Of a stretch of DNA of 64,000 nucleotides, positions 1 to 10,985 are shown piece by piece. Every line of letters begins with the position of its first letter. The first letter of the stretch is position 1. The notes beneath the pieces were generated by a model. That model was given only the letters and a program-made list of their open reading frames with translations. It searched no databases and was not told where the DNA came from. The stretch lies in contig CM077676.1 in assembly GCA_039707655.1 (NCBI GenBank), forward strand, positions 81,741,895 to 81,805,894. Direction: 5' to 3'. Both the position numbers and the translations under genes were made by a program. The DNA is from Elymus sibiricus (lineage: Eukaryota > Streptophyta > Magnoliopsida > Poales > Poaceae).

Positions 1-213
1 CGTTTGTAACACATGAGTTTTCGTCCGAAACATTGATACTTCGAAGGAGATGGTCCAGTTTGTACACGAACTGCATCCAGTTTTTTCCGTAACCCTCTCA
101 ACTTTTTAGCACATGCTATGTGGGTCAAATGATGATACCATGCCAAGTTTCAGCCTTTTCAGAGTTCATTTGTAGTGCTTTTCAATTTCAGGGTCATTTA
201 GCTCAAAAAATCA
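1..213. repeat. Partial R-class monomer cut by the window start
   Basis: The window opens inside a monomer at cgtttgtaacacatg. The R-class marks cgaactgcatcc, gggtcaaatg and tttcagcc follow. A private change reads gaaacattgata where other copies read gaaaccttgata. The array therefore continues to the left. Confidence 0.9.
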
Positions 214-1226
214 TTAAATGCATGAAAAATAGCAAATGAAGTTAGAAAGGGTTGAAATTTGAGGATTTGGCTTTGAATGGTGCATATTGAATGCACAAAA
301 ATTCTGGAGTTGAAATAAGTTTAAAAAAAATGAAATGCTTTTGTAACAGATGAGTTTTCGTCCGAAACCTTGATACTTCGAAGGAGATGGTCCAGTTTGT
401 ACACGAAGTGCATCCAGTTTTTGCCGTAACCCTCTCAACTTTTTATCACAACCTATGTGGGTGAAATCATGATACCATGCCAAGTTTCAACCTTTTCAGA
501 GTTTATTTGTAGTGCTTTTCAATTTCAGGGTCATTTAGCTCAAAAAAATCATTAAATGCATGAAAAATAGCAAATGAAGTTAGAAAGGGTTGAAATTTGA
601 GGATGTGGCTTTGAATGGTGCATATTGAATGCACAAAAAGTCTGGAGTTGAATTAAGTTTAAAAAAAATGAAATGCCTTTGTAACAGATGAGTTTTCGTC
701 CGAAACCTTGATACTTCGAAGGAGATGGTCCAGTTTGTACACGAAGTGCATCCAGTTTTTGCCGTAACCCTCTCAACTTTTTATCACATGCTATGTGGGT
801 GAAATGATGATACCATGCCAAGTTTCAACCTTTTCAGAGTTTATTTGTAGTGCTTTTCAATTTCAGGGTCATTTAGCTCAAAAAAATCATTAAATGCATG
901 AAAAATAGCAAATGAAGTTAGAAAGGGTTGAAATTTGAGGATGTGGCTTTGAATGGTGCATATTGAATGCACAAAAAGTCTGGAGTTGAAATAAGTTTAA
1001 AAAAAATGAAATGCGTTTGTAACACATGAGTTTTCGTCCGAAACCTTGATACTTCGAAGGAGATGGTCCAGTTTGTACACGAACTGCATCCAGTTTTTTC
1101 CGTAACCCTCTCAACTTTTTAGCACATGCTATGTGGGTCAAATGATGATACCATGCCAAGTTTCAGCCTTTTCAGAGTTCATTTGTAGTGCTTTTCAATT
1201 TCAGGGTCATTTAGCTCAAAAAATCA
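214..1226. repeat. Trimeric HOR S-G-R, copy 1 (1013 bp)
   Basis: Three monomers have anchors at 214 (S), 552 (G) and 890 (R). The next S is exactly 1013 bp on, at 1227. The S copy has private changes, cacaacctatg and gaaatcatgata, in place of cacatgctatg and gaaatgatgata. Its marks otherwise match the trimers at 4244, 5257 and 6270. Confidence 0.88.
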
Positions 1227-1892
1227 TTAAATGCATGAAAAATAGCAAATGAAGTTAGAAAGGGTTGAAATTTGAGGATTTGGCTTTGAATGGTGCATAT
1301 TGAATGCACAAAAATTCTGGAGTTGAAATAAGTTTAAAAAAAATGAAATGCTTTTGTAACAGATGAGTTTTCGTCCGAAACCTTGATACTTCGAAGGAGA
1401 TGGTCCAGTTTGTACACGAAGTGCATCCAGTTTTTGCCGTAACCCTCTCAACTTTTTATCACATGCTATGTGGGTGAAATGATGATACCATGCCAAGTTT
1501 CAACCTTTTCAGAGTTTATTTGTAGTGCTTTTCAATTTCAGGGTCATTTAGCTCAAAAAAATCATTAAATGCATGAAAAATAGCAAATGAAGTTAGAAAG
1601 GGTTGAAATTTGAGGATGTGGCTTTGAATGGTGCATATTGAATGCACAAAAAGTCTGGAGTTGAATTAAGTTTAAAAAAAATGAAATGCCTTTGTAACAG
1701 ATGAGTTTTCGTCCGAAACCTTGATACTTCGAAGGAGATGGTCCAGTTTGTACACGAAGTGCATCCAGTTTTTGCTGTAACCCTCTCAACTTTTTAGCAC
1801 ATGCTATGTGGGTGAAATGATGATACCATGCCAAGTTTCAACCTTTTCAGAGTTCATTTGTAGTGCTCAGGGTCATTTAGCTCAAAAAATCA
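1227..1892. repeat. S and G' monomers (truncated trimer)
   Basis: Anchors are at 1227 (S) and 1565 (G', with tttgctgtaacc). G' ends with the 9-bp deletion (tgctcaggg at about 1865), which elsewhere in domains 1-3 marks the E class. The expected R is missing and E-D-T-N follows instead. Confidence 0.8.
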
Positions 1893-3231
1893 TTAAATGC
1901 ATGAAAAATAGCAAATGAAGTTAGAAAGGGTTGAAATTTGAGGATGTGGCTTCGAATGGTGCATATTGAATGCACAAAAAGTCTGGAGTTGAAATAAGTT
2001 TAAAAAAATGAAATGCCTTTGTAACAGATGAGTTTTCTTCCGAAACCTTGATACTTCGAAGGAGATGGTCCAGTTTGTACACGAAGTGCATCCAGTTTTT
2101 GCCGTAACCCTCTCAACTTTTTAGCACATGCTATGTGGGTGAAATGATGATACCATGCCAAGTTTCAACCTTTTCAGAGTTCATTTGTAGTGCTCAGGGT
2201 CATTTAGCTCAAAAAATCATTAAATGCATGAAAAATAGCAAATGAAGTTAGAAAGGGTTGAAATTTGAGGATGTGGCTTTGAATGGTGCATATTAAATGC
2301 ACAAAAATTCTGGAGTTGAAATAAGTTTAAAAAAATGAAATGCCTTTCTAACAGATGAGTTTTCGTTCGAAACCTTGATACTTCGAAGGAGATGGTCCAG
2401 TTTGTACACGAAGTGCATCCAGTTTTTGCCGTAACCCTGTCAACTTTTTATCACATGCTATGTGGGTGAAATGATGATACCATGCCAAGTTTCAACCTTT
2501 TCAGAGTTCATTTGTAGTGCTTTTCAATTTCAGGGTCATTTAGCTCAAAAAAATCATTAAATGCATGAAAAATAGCAAATGAAGTTAGAAAGGGTTGAAA
2601 TTTGAGGATGTGGCTTTGAATGGTGCATATTGAATGCACAAAAAGTCTGGAGTTGAAATAAGTTTAAAAAAATGAAATGCCTTTGTAACAGATGAGTTTT
2701 CGTTCGAAACCTTGATACTTCGTAGGAGATGGTCCAGTATGTACACGAAGTGCATCCAGTTTTTGCCGTAACCCTCTCAACTTTTTATCACATGCTATGT
2801 GGGTGAAATGATGATACCATGCCAAGTTTCAACCTTTTCAGAGTTTATTTGTAGTGCTTTTCAATTTCAGGGTCATTAAGCTCAAAAAAAATCATTAAAT
2901 GCATGAAAAATAGCAAATGAAGTTAGAAAGGGTTGAAATTTGAGGATGTGGCTTTGAATGGTGCATATTGAATGCACAAAAAGTCTGGAGTTGAAATAAG
3001 TTTAAAAAAAATGAAATGCCGTTGTAACAGATGAGTTTTCGTCCGAAACCTTGATACTTCGAAAGAGATGGTCCAGTTTGTACACGAAGTGCATCCAGTT
3101 TTTTCTGTAACCCTCTCAACTTTTTAGCACATGCTATGTGGGTGAAATGATGATACCATGCCAAGTTTCAACCTTTTCAGAGTTCATTTGTAGTGCTTTT
3201 CAATTTCAGGGTCATTTAGCTCAAAAAATCA
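1893..3231. repeat. E-D-T-N tetramer block inside the trimer domain
   Basis: Anchors are at 1893 (E: cttcgaatgg, tttcttccgaaa), 2220 (D: tattaaatgcac, ctttctaac, accctgtcaac), 2557 (T: cgttcgaaacc, cttcgtaggag) and 2895 (N: gccgttgtaac, ttttttctgtaacc). T carries a private gtccagtatgtac. This is the same monomer order as the core of the 7-mer HOR beyond 11 kb, but with older-looking E and T states. Confidence 0.82.
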
Positions 3232-4243
3232 TTAAATGCATGAAAAATAGCAAATGAAGTTAGAAAGGGTTGAAATTTGAGGATGTGGCTTTGAATGGTG
3301 CATATTGAATGCACAAAAAGTCTGGAGTTGAAATAAGTTTAAAAAAAATGAAATGCGTTTGTAACACATGAGTTTTCGTCCGAAACCTTGATACTTCGAA
3401 GGAGATGGTCCAGTTTGTACACGAACTGCATCCAGTTTTTTCCGTAACCCTCTCAACTTTTTAGCACATGCTATGTGGGTCAAATGATGATACCATGCCA
3501 AGTTTCAGCCTTTTCAGAGTTCATTTGTAGTGCTTTTCAATTTCAGGGTCATTTAGCTCAAAAAATCATTAAATGCATGAAAAATAGCAAATGAAGTTAG
3601 AAAGGGTTGAAATTTGAGGATTTGGCTTTGAATGGTGCATATTGAATGCACAAAAATTCTGGAGTTGAAATAAGTTTAAAAAAAATGAAATGCTTTTGTA
3701 ACAGATGAGTTTTCGTCCGAAACCTTGATACTTCGAAGGAGATGGTCCAGTTTGTACACGAAGTGCATCCAGTTTTTGCCGTAACCCTCTCAACTTTTTA
3801 TCACATGCTATGTGGGTGAAATGATGATACCATGCCAAGTTTCAACCTTTTCAGAGTTTATTTGTAGTGCTTTTCAATTTCAGGGTCATTTAGCTCAAAA
3901 AAATCATTAAATGCATGAAAAATAGCAAATGAAGTTAGAAAGGGTTGAAATTTGAGGATGTGGCTTTGAATGGTGCATATTGAATGCACAAAAAGTCTGG
4001 AGTTGAAATAAGTTTAAAAAAAATGAAATGCGTTTGTAACACATGAGTTTTCGTCCGAAACCTTGATACTTCGAAGGAGATGGTCCAGTTTGTACACGAA
4101 CTGCATCCAGTTTTTTCCGTAACCCTCTCAACTTTTTAGCACATGCTATGTGGGTCAAATGATGATACCATGCCAAGTTTCAGCCTTTTCAGAGATCATT
4201 TGTAGTGCTTTTCAATTTCAGGGTCATTTAGCTGAAAAAATCA
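3232..4243. repeat. R-S-R run (trimer lacking G)
   Basis: Anchors are at 3232 (R), 3569 (S) and 3907 (R), with S again at 4244. R-S alternates with no G, giving a local dimer of 675 bp. This fits loss of one G by unequal exchange. Private changes are cagagatcatt at about 4192 and tagctgaaaaaa at about 4230. Confidence 0.82.
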
Positions 4244-4647
4244 TTAAATGCATGAAAAATAGCAAATGAAGTTAGAAAGGGTTGAAATTTGAGGATTTGG
4301 CTTTGAATGGTGCATATTGAATGCACAAAAATTCTGGAGTTGAAATAAGTTTAAAAAAAATGAAATGCTTTTGTAACAGATGAGTTTTCGTCCGAAACCT
4401 TGATACTTCGAAGGAGATGGTCCAGTTTGTACACGAAGTGCATCCAGTTTTTGCCGTAACCCTCTCAACTTTTTATCACATGCTATGTGGGTGAAATGAT
4501 GATACCATGCCAAGTTTCAACCTTTTCAGAGTTTATTTGTAGTGCTTTTCAATTTCAGGGTCATTTAGCTCAAAAAAATCATTAAATGCATGAAAAATAG
4601 CAAATGAAGTTAGAAAGGGTTGAAATTTGAGGATGTGGCTTTGAATG

Positions 4648-4664
4648 GTGCATATTGAATGCAC
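4648..4664. other. Dyad symmetry GTGCAT-N5-ATGCAC (representative copy)
   Basis: Six-base perfect inverted arms flank a five-base centre. The centre is attga in most copies, attaa in D-class and attca in W-class monomers. The arms survive these changes. X-class monomers (ATGAAC) lose the right arm. It may be a protein-binding dyad or a small cruciform; no factor is identified. Confidence 0.75.
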
Positions 4665-4723
4665 AAAAAGTCTGGAGTTGAATTAAGTTTAAAAAAAATG
4701 AAATGCCTTTGTAACAGATGAGT

Positions 4724-4735
4724 TTTCGTCCGAAA
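4724..4735. other. Dyad symmetry TTTCG-TC-CGAAA (representative copy)
   Basis: Five-base perfect inverted arms surround a two-base centre and include two CpG sites. Variant classes carry TTTCGTTCGAAA (still paired), TTTCTTCAGAAA (paired again by two changes), and TTTCTTCCGAAA, TTTCGTCTGAAA or TTTCGTTTGAAA (one mispair). CTTCGAAG lies eight bases further on, making a CpG-containing cluster of symmetric sites. Confidence 0.75.
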
Positions 4736-4743
4736 CCTTGATA

Positions 4744-4772
4744 CTTCGAAGGAGATGGTCCAGTTTGTACAC
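4744..4772. other. Palindrome CTTCGAAG and AfaI/RsaI site in TGTACA (representative copy)
   Basis: CTTCGAAG is at 4744-4751 and TGTACA, holding GTAC, at 4767-4772. Both recur in nearly all monomers. T-class copies change the first to CTTCGTAG. GTAC is lost at about 9494 (tgtagacg) and 58206 (tggacac). An extra GTAC appears at about 62208 (ttcgtacg). Confidence 0.8.
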
Positions 4773-5256
4773 GAAGTGCATCCAGTTTTTGCCGTAACCC
4801 TCTCAACTTTTTATCACATGCTATGTGGGTGAAATGATGATACCATGCCAAGTTTCAACCTTTTCAGAGTTTATTTGTAGTGCTTTTCAATTTCAGGGTC
4901 ATTTAGCTCAAAAAAATCTTTAAATGCATGAAAAATAGCAAATGAAGTTAGAAAGGGTTGAAATTTGAGGATGTGGCTTTGAATGGTGCATATTGAATGC
5001 ACAAAAAGTCTGGAGTTGAAATAAGTTTAAAAAAAATGAAATGCGTTTGTAACACATGAGTTTTCGTCCGAAACCTTGATACTTCGAAGGAGATGGTCCA
5101 GTTTGTACACGAACTGCATCCAGTTTTTTCCGTAACCCTCTCAACTTTTTAGCACATGCTATGTGGGTCAAATGATGATACCATGCCAAGTTTCAGCCTT
5201 TTCAGAGTTCATTTGTAGTGCTTTTCAATTTCAGGGTCATTTAGCTCAAAAAATCA

Positions 5257-6269
5257 TTAAATGCATGAAAAATAGCAAATGAAGTTAGAAAGGGTTGAAA
5301 TTTGAGGATTTGGCTTTGAATGGTGCATATTGAATGCACAAAAATTCTGGAGTTGAAATAAGTTTAAAAAAAATGAAATGCTTTTGTAACAGATGAGTTT
5401 TCGTCCGAAACCTTGATACTTCGAAGGAGATGGTCCAGTTTGTACACGAAGTGCATCCAGTTTTTGCCGTAACCCTCTCAACTTTTTATCACATCCTATG
5501 TGGGTGAAATGATGATACCATGCCAAGTTTCAACCTTTTCAGAGTTTATTTGTAGTGCTTTTCAATTTCAGGGTCATTTAGCTCAAAAAAATCATTAAAT
5601 GCATGAAAAATAGCAAATGAAGTTAGAAAGGGTTGAAATTTGAGGATGTGGCTTTGAATGGTGCATATTGAATGCACAAAAAGTCTGGAGTTGAATTAAG
5701 TTTAAAAAAAATGAAATGCCTTTGTAACAGATGAGTTTTCGTCCGAAACCTTGATACTTCGAAGGAGATGGTCCAGTTTGTACACGAAGTGCATCCAGTT
5801 TTTGCCGTAACCCTCTCAACTTTTTATCACATGCTATGTGGGTGAAATGATGATACCATGCCAAGATTCAACCTTTTCAGAGTTTATTTGTAGTGCTTTT
5901 CAATTTCAGGGTCATTTAGCTCAAAAAAATCATTAAATGCATGAAAAATAGCAAATGAAGTTAGAAAGGGTTGAAATTTGAGGATGTGGCTTTGAATGGT
6001 GCATATTGAATGCACAAAAAGTCTGGAGTTGAAATAAGTTTAAAAAAAATGAAATGCGTTTGTAACACATGAGTTTTCGTCCGAAACCTTGATACTTCGA
6101 AGGAGATGGTCCAGTTTGTACACGAACTGCATCCAGTTTTTTCCGTAACCCTCTCAACTTTTTAGCACATGCTATGTGGGTCAAATGATGATACCATGCC
6201 AAGTTTCAGCCTTTTCAGAGTTCATTTGTAGTGCTTTTCAATTTCAGGGTCATTTAGCCCAAAAAATCA
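5257..6269. repeat. Trimeric HOR S-G-R, copy 3 (1013 bp)
   Basis: Anchors are at 5257 (S), 5595 (G) and 5933 (R). Private changes are cacatcctatg in S, ccaagattcaacc in G and tagcccaaaaaa at the end of R. Everything else I compared matches copies 2 and 4. Confidence 0.9.
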
Positions 6270-7282
6270 TTAAATGCATGAAAAATAGCAAATGAAGTTA
6301 GAAAGGGTTGAAATTTGAGGATTTGGCTTTGAATGGTGCATATTGAATGCACAAAAATTCTGGAGTTGAAATAAGTTTAAAAAAAATGAAATGCTTTTGT
6401 AACAGATGAGTTTTCGTCCGAAACCTTGATACTTCGAAGGAGATGGTCCAGTTTGTACACGAAGTGCATCCAGTTTTTGCCGTAACCCTCTCAACTTTTT
6501 ATCACATGCTATGTGGGTGAAATGATGATACCATGCCAAGTTTCAACCTTTTCAGAGTTTATTTGTAGTGCTTTTCAATTTCAGGGTCATTTAGCTCAAA
6601 AAAATCATTAAATGCATGAAAAATAGCAAATGAAGTTAGAAAGGGTTGAAATTTGAGGATGTGGCTTTGAATGGTGCATATTGAATGCACAAAAAGTCTG
6701 GAGTTGAATTAAGTTTAAAAAAAATGAAATGCCTTTGTAACAGATGAGTTTTCGTCCGAAACCTTGATACTTCGAAGGAGATGGTCCAGTTTGTACACGA
6801 AGTGCATCCAGTTTTTGCCGTAACCCTCTCAACTTTTTATCACATGCTATGTGGGTGAAATGATGATACCATGCCAAGTTTCAACCTTTTCAGAGTTTAT
6901 TTGTAGTGCTTTTCAATTTCAGGGTCATTTAGCTCAAAAAAATCTTTAAATGCATGAAAAATAGCAAATGAAGTTAGAAAGGGTTGAAATTTGAGGATGT
7001 GGCTTTGAATGGTGCATATTGAATGCACAAAAAGTCTGGAGTTGAAATAAGTTTAAAAAAAATGAAATGCGTTTGTAACACATGAGTTTTCGTCCGAAAC
7101 CTTGATACTTCGAAGGAGATGGTCCAGTTTGTACACGAACTGCATCCAGTTTTTTCCGTAACCCTCTCAACTTTTTAGCACATGCTATGTGGGTCAAATG
7201 ATGATACCATGCCAAGTTTCAGCCTTTTCAGAGTTCATTTGTAGTGCTTTTCAATTTCAGGGTCATTTAGCTCAAAAAATCA
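6270..7282. repeat. Trimeric HOR S-G-R, copy 4 (1013 bp)
   Basis: Anchors are at 6270 (S), 6608 (G) and 6946 (R), with S again at 7283. The aatctttaaatg change before R is shared with copy 2 and not copy 3, so the expansion may have copied units two at a time or the base was gene-converted. Confidence 0.9.
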
Positions 7283-7958
7283 TTAAATGCATGAAAAATA
7301 GCAAATGAAGTTAGAAAGGGTTGAAATTTGAGGATTTGGCTTTGAATGGTGCATATTGAATGCACAAAAATTCTGGAGTTGAAATAAGTTTAAAAAAAAT
7401 GAAATGCTTTTGTAACAGATGAGTTTTCGTCCGAAACCTTGATACTTCGAAGGAGATGGTCCAGTTTGTACACGAAGTGCATCCAGTTTTTGCCGTAACC
7501 CTCTCAACTTTTTATCACATGCTATGTGGGTGAAATGATGATACCATGCCAAGTTTCAACCTTTTCAGAGTTTATTTGTAGTGCTTTTCAATTTCAGGGT
7601 CATTTAGCTCAAAAAAATCATTAAATGCATGAAAAATAGCAAATGAAGTTAGAAAGGGTTGAAATTTGAGGATGTGGCTTTGAATGGTGCATATTGAATG
7701 CACAAAAAGTCTGGAGTTGAATTAAGTTTAAAAAAAATGAAATGCCTTTGTAACAGATGAGTTTTCGTCCGAAACCTTGATACTTCGAAGGAGATGGTCC
7801 AGTTTGTACACGAAGTGCATCCAGTTTTTGCTGTAACCCTCTCAACTTTTTAGCACATGCTATGTGGGTGAAATGATGATACCATGCCAAGTTTCAACCT
7901 TTTCAGAGTTCATTTGTAGTGCTTTTCAATTTCAGGGTCATTTAGCTCAGAAAAATCA
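7283..7958. repeat. S and G' monomers, second exit from the trimer domain
   Basis: Anchors are at 7283 (S) and 7621 (G', tttgctgtaacc). The S-G'-E order repeats that at 1227-1893, but here G' keeps the full cttttcaatttcaggg, without the 9-bp deletion. Confidence 0.8.
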
Positions 7959-9309
7959 TTAAATGCATGAAAAATAGCAAATGAAGTTAGAAAGGGTTGA
8001 AATTTGAGGATGTGGCTTCGAATGGTGCATATTGAATGCACAAAAAGTCTGGAGCTGAAATAAGTTTAAAGAAATGAAATGCCTTTGTAACAGATGAGTT
8101 TTCTTCCGAAACCTTGATACTTCGAAGGAGATGGTCCAGTTTGTACACGAAGTGCATCCAGTTTTTGCCGTAACCCTCTCAACTTTTTAGCACATGCTAT
8201 GTGGGTGAAATGATGATACCATGCCAAGTTTCAACCTTTTCAGAGTTTATTTGTAGTGCTTTTCAATTTCAGGGTCATTTAGCTCAAAAAAATCATTAAA
8301 TGCATGAAAAATAGCAAATGAAGTTAGAAAGGGTTGAAATTTGAGGATGTGGCTTTGAATGGTGCATATTGAATGCACAAAAAGTCTGGAGTTGAAATAA
8401 GTTTAAAAAAAATGAAATGCGTTTGTAACACATGAGTTTTCGTCCGAAACCCTGATACTTCGAAGGAGATGGTCCAGTTTGTACACGAAGTGCATCCAGT
8501 TTTTGCCGTAACCCTGTCAACTTTTTATCACATGCTATGTGGGTTAAATGATGATACCATGCCAAGTTTCAACCTTTTCAAAGTTCATTTGTAGTGCTTT
8601 TCAATTTCAGGGTCATTTAGCTCAAAAAAATCATTAAATGCATGAAAAATAGCAAATGAAGTTAGAAAGGGTTGAAATTTGAGGATGTGGCTTTGAATGG
8701 TGCATATTGAATGCACAAAAAGTCTGGAGTTGAAATAAGTTTAAAAAAATGAAATGCCTTTGTAACAGATGAGTTTTCGTTCGAAACCTTGATACTTCGT
8801 AGGAGATGGTCCAGTTTGTACACGAAGTGCATCCAGTTTTTGCCGTAACCCTCTCAACTTTTTATCACATGCTATGTGGGTGAAATGATGATACCATGCC
8901 AAGTTTCAACCTTTTCAGAGTTTATTTGTAGTGCTTTTCAATTTCAGGGTCATTAAGCTCAAAAAAAATCATTAAATGCATGAAAAATAGCAAATGAAGT
9001 TAGAAAGGGTTGAAATTTGAGGATGTGGCTTTGAATGGTGCATATTGAATGCACAAAAAGTCTGGAGTTGAAATAAGTTTAAAAAAAATGAAATGCCGTT
9101 GTAATAGATGAGTTTTCGTCCGAAACCTTGATACTTCGAAGGAGATGGTCCAGTTTGTACACGAAGTGCATCCAGTTTTTTCTGTAACCCTCTCAACTTT
9201 TTAGCACATGCTATGTGGGTGAAATGATGATACCATGCCAAGTTTCAACCTTTTCAGAGTTCATTTGTAGTGCTTTTCAATTTCAGGGTCATTTAGCTCA
9301 AAAAAATCA
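7959..9309. repeat. E, R/D chimera, T, N block
   Basis: Anchors are at 7959 (E, tttcttccgaaa, no 9-bp deletion), 8296 (chimera: R-like gcgtttgtaacacatg followed by D-like accctgtcaac), 8634 (T, cgttcgaaacc, cttcgtaggag) and 8972 (N, with gttgtaatagatg). It parallels 1893-3231, with the D position replaced by a recombinant. Confidence 0.78.
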
Positions 9310-10985
9310 TTAAATGCATGAAAAATAGCAAATGAAGTTAGAAAGGGTTGAAATTTGAGGATGTGGCTTTGAATGGTGCATATTGAATGCACAAAAAGTC
9401 TGGAGTTGAAATAAGTTTAAAAAAATGAAATGCGTTTGTAACACATGAGTTTTCGTCCGAAACCTTGATACTTCGAAGGAGATGGTCCAGTTTGTAGACG
9501 AAGTGCATCCAGTTTTTGCTGTAACCCTCTCAACTTTTTAGCACATGCTATGTGGGTGAAATGATGATACCATGCCAAGTTTCAACCTTTTTAGAGTTCA
9601 TTTGTAGTGCTTTTCAATTTCAGGGTCATTTAGCTCAGAAAAATCATTAAATGCATGAAAAATAGCAAATGAAGTTAGAAAGGGTTGAAATTTGAGGATG
9701 TGGCTTCGAATGGTGCATATTGAATGCACAAAAAGTCTGGAGTTGAAATAAGTTTAAAAAAATGAAATGCCTTTGTAACAGATGAGTTTTCTTCCGAAAC
9801 CTTGATACTTCGAAGGAGATGGTCCAGTTTGTACACGAAGTGCATCCAGTTTTTGCCGTAACCCTCTCAACTTTTTAGCACATGCTATGTGGGTGAAATG
9901 ATGATACCATGCCAAGTTTCAACCTTTTCAGAGTTCATTTGTAGTGCTCAGGGTCATTTAGCTCAAAAAATCATTAAATGCATGAAAAATAGCAAATGAA
10001 GTTAGAAAGGGTTGAAATTTGAGGATGTGGCTTTGAATGGTGCATATTAAATGCACAAAAATTCTGGAGTTGAAATAAGTTTAAAAAAATGAAATGCCTT
10101 TCTAACAGATGAGTTTTCGTTCGAAACCTTGATACTTCGAAGGAGATGGTCCAGTTTGTACACGAAGTGCATCCAGTTTTTGCCGTAACCCTGTCAAATT
10201 TTTATCACATGCTATGTGGGTGAAATGATGATACCATGCCAAGTTTCAACCTTTTCAAAGTTCATTTGTAGTGCTTTTCAATTTCAGGGTCATTTAGCTC
10301 AAAAAATCATTAAATGCATGAAAAATAGCAAATGAAGTTAGAAAGGGTTGAAATTTGAGGATGTGGCTTTGAATGGTGCATATTGAATGCACAAAAAGTC
10401 TGGAGTTGAAATAAGTTTAAAAAAATGAAATGCCTTTGTAACAGATGAGTTTTCGTTCGAAACCTTGATACTTCGTAGGAGATGGTCCAGTTTGTACACG
10501 AAGTGCATCCAGTTTCTGCCGTAACCCTCTCAACTTTTTATCACATGCTATGTGGGTGAAATGATGATACCATGCCAAGTTTCCACCTTTTCAGAGTTTA
10601 TTTGTAGTGCTTTTCAATTTCAGGGTCATTAAGCTCAAAAAAAATCATTAAATGCATGAAAAATAGCAAATGAAGTTAGAAAGGGTTGAAATTTGAGGAT
10701 GTGGCTTTGAATGGTGCATATTGAATGCACAAAAAGTCTGGAGTTGAAATAAGTTTATAAAAAATTAAATGCCGTTGTAACAGATGAGTTTTCGTCCGAA
10801 ACCTTGATACTTCGAAGGAGATGGTCCAGTTTGTACACGAAGTGCATCCAGTTTTTTCTGTAACCCTCTCAACTTTTTAGCACATGCTATGTGGGTGAAA
10901 TGATGATACCATGCCAAGTTTCAACCTTTTCAGAGTTCATTTGTAGTGCTTTTCAATTTCAGGCTCATTTAGCTCAAAAAAATCA
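9310..10985. repeat. Pentamer: R/G' chimera, E, D, T, N (1676 bp)
   Basis: Anchors are at 9310 (gcgtttgtaacacatg joined to a G'-like tttgctgtaacc end, with GTAC lost in tgtagacg), 9647 (E, tttcttccgaaa, 9-bp deletion), 9974 (D, cctgtcaaattt), 10310 (T, gtttctgccg, gtttccacc) and 10648 (N, private gtttataaaaaatt). The D and T private marks reappear in the next two 7-mers, so this is the left edge of that expansion. Confidence 0.8.

Larger units (their letters stand above)
4582..4919. repeat. Representative 338-bp monomer (G class)
   Basis: This is a full-length copy usable as a reference. In order it holds the ATGCAT-containing anchor, an A5 run, the segment gaagttagaaagggttgaaa, a 17-bp dyad (4648-4664), an A8 run after gttt, a 12-bp dyad (4724-4735), the palindrome CTTCGAAG (4744-4751), the AfaI/RsaI GTAC inside TGTACA (4767-4772), gccgtaaccctc, ccatgccaagtttcaacc, then cttttcaatttcaggg and a final A7 run. 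The G-class mark gaattaag replaces gaaataag. The length is close to two nucleosome repeats (2 x 169 bp), an observation without functional proof. Confidence 0.9.
4244..5256. repeat. Trimeric HOR S-G-R, copy 2 (1013 bp)
   Basis: Anchors are at 4244 (S), 4582 (G) and 4920 (R). It is almost identical to the next two copies; the visible differences are single bases, such as aaaatctttaaatg before 4920, also seen before 6946 but not before 5933. Confidence 0.9.

Noticed and set aside
214..483. Reverse-strand open frame of 89 codons in many monomers (start in the ccatgcc segment, stop at ttaaatgc), with 65-, 79-, 93-, 105- and 108-codon variants
   Set aside because: It repeats because the DNA repeats. 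One-base changes in A-run length, the tatctcatgc change and the loss of one C in ggtcagttt break or shift it in E, D, T and N classes, and those broken copies are amplified just as well. The monomer length is not a multiple of three, no ribosome-binding or promoter context is seen, and the product resembles no family I know.
4724..4740. CENP-B box-like sequence ttcgtccgaaaccttg
   Set aside because: It fits the start of the box (TTCG, four bases, A, two bases, C) but lacks the following GGG, and plants are not known to use a CENP-B box in this way.
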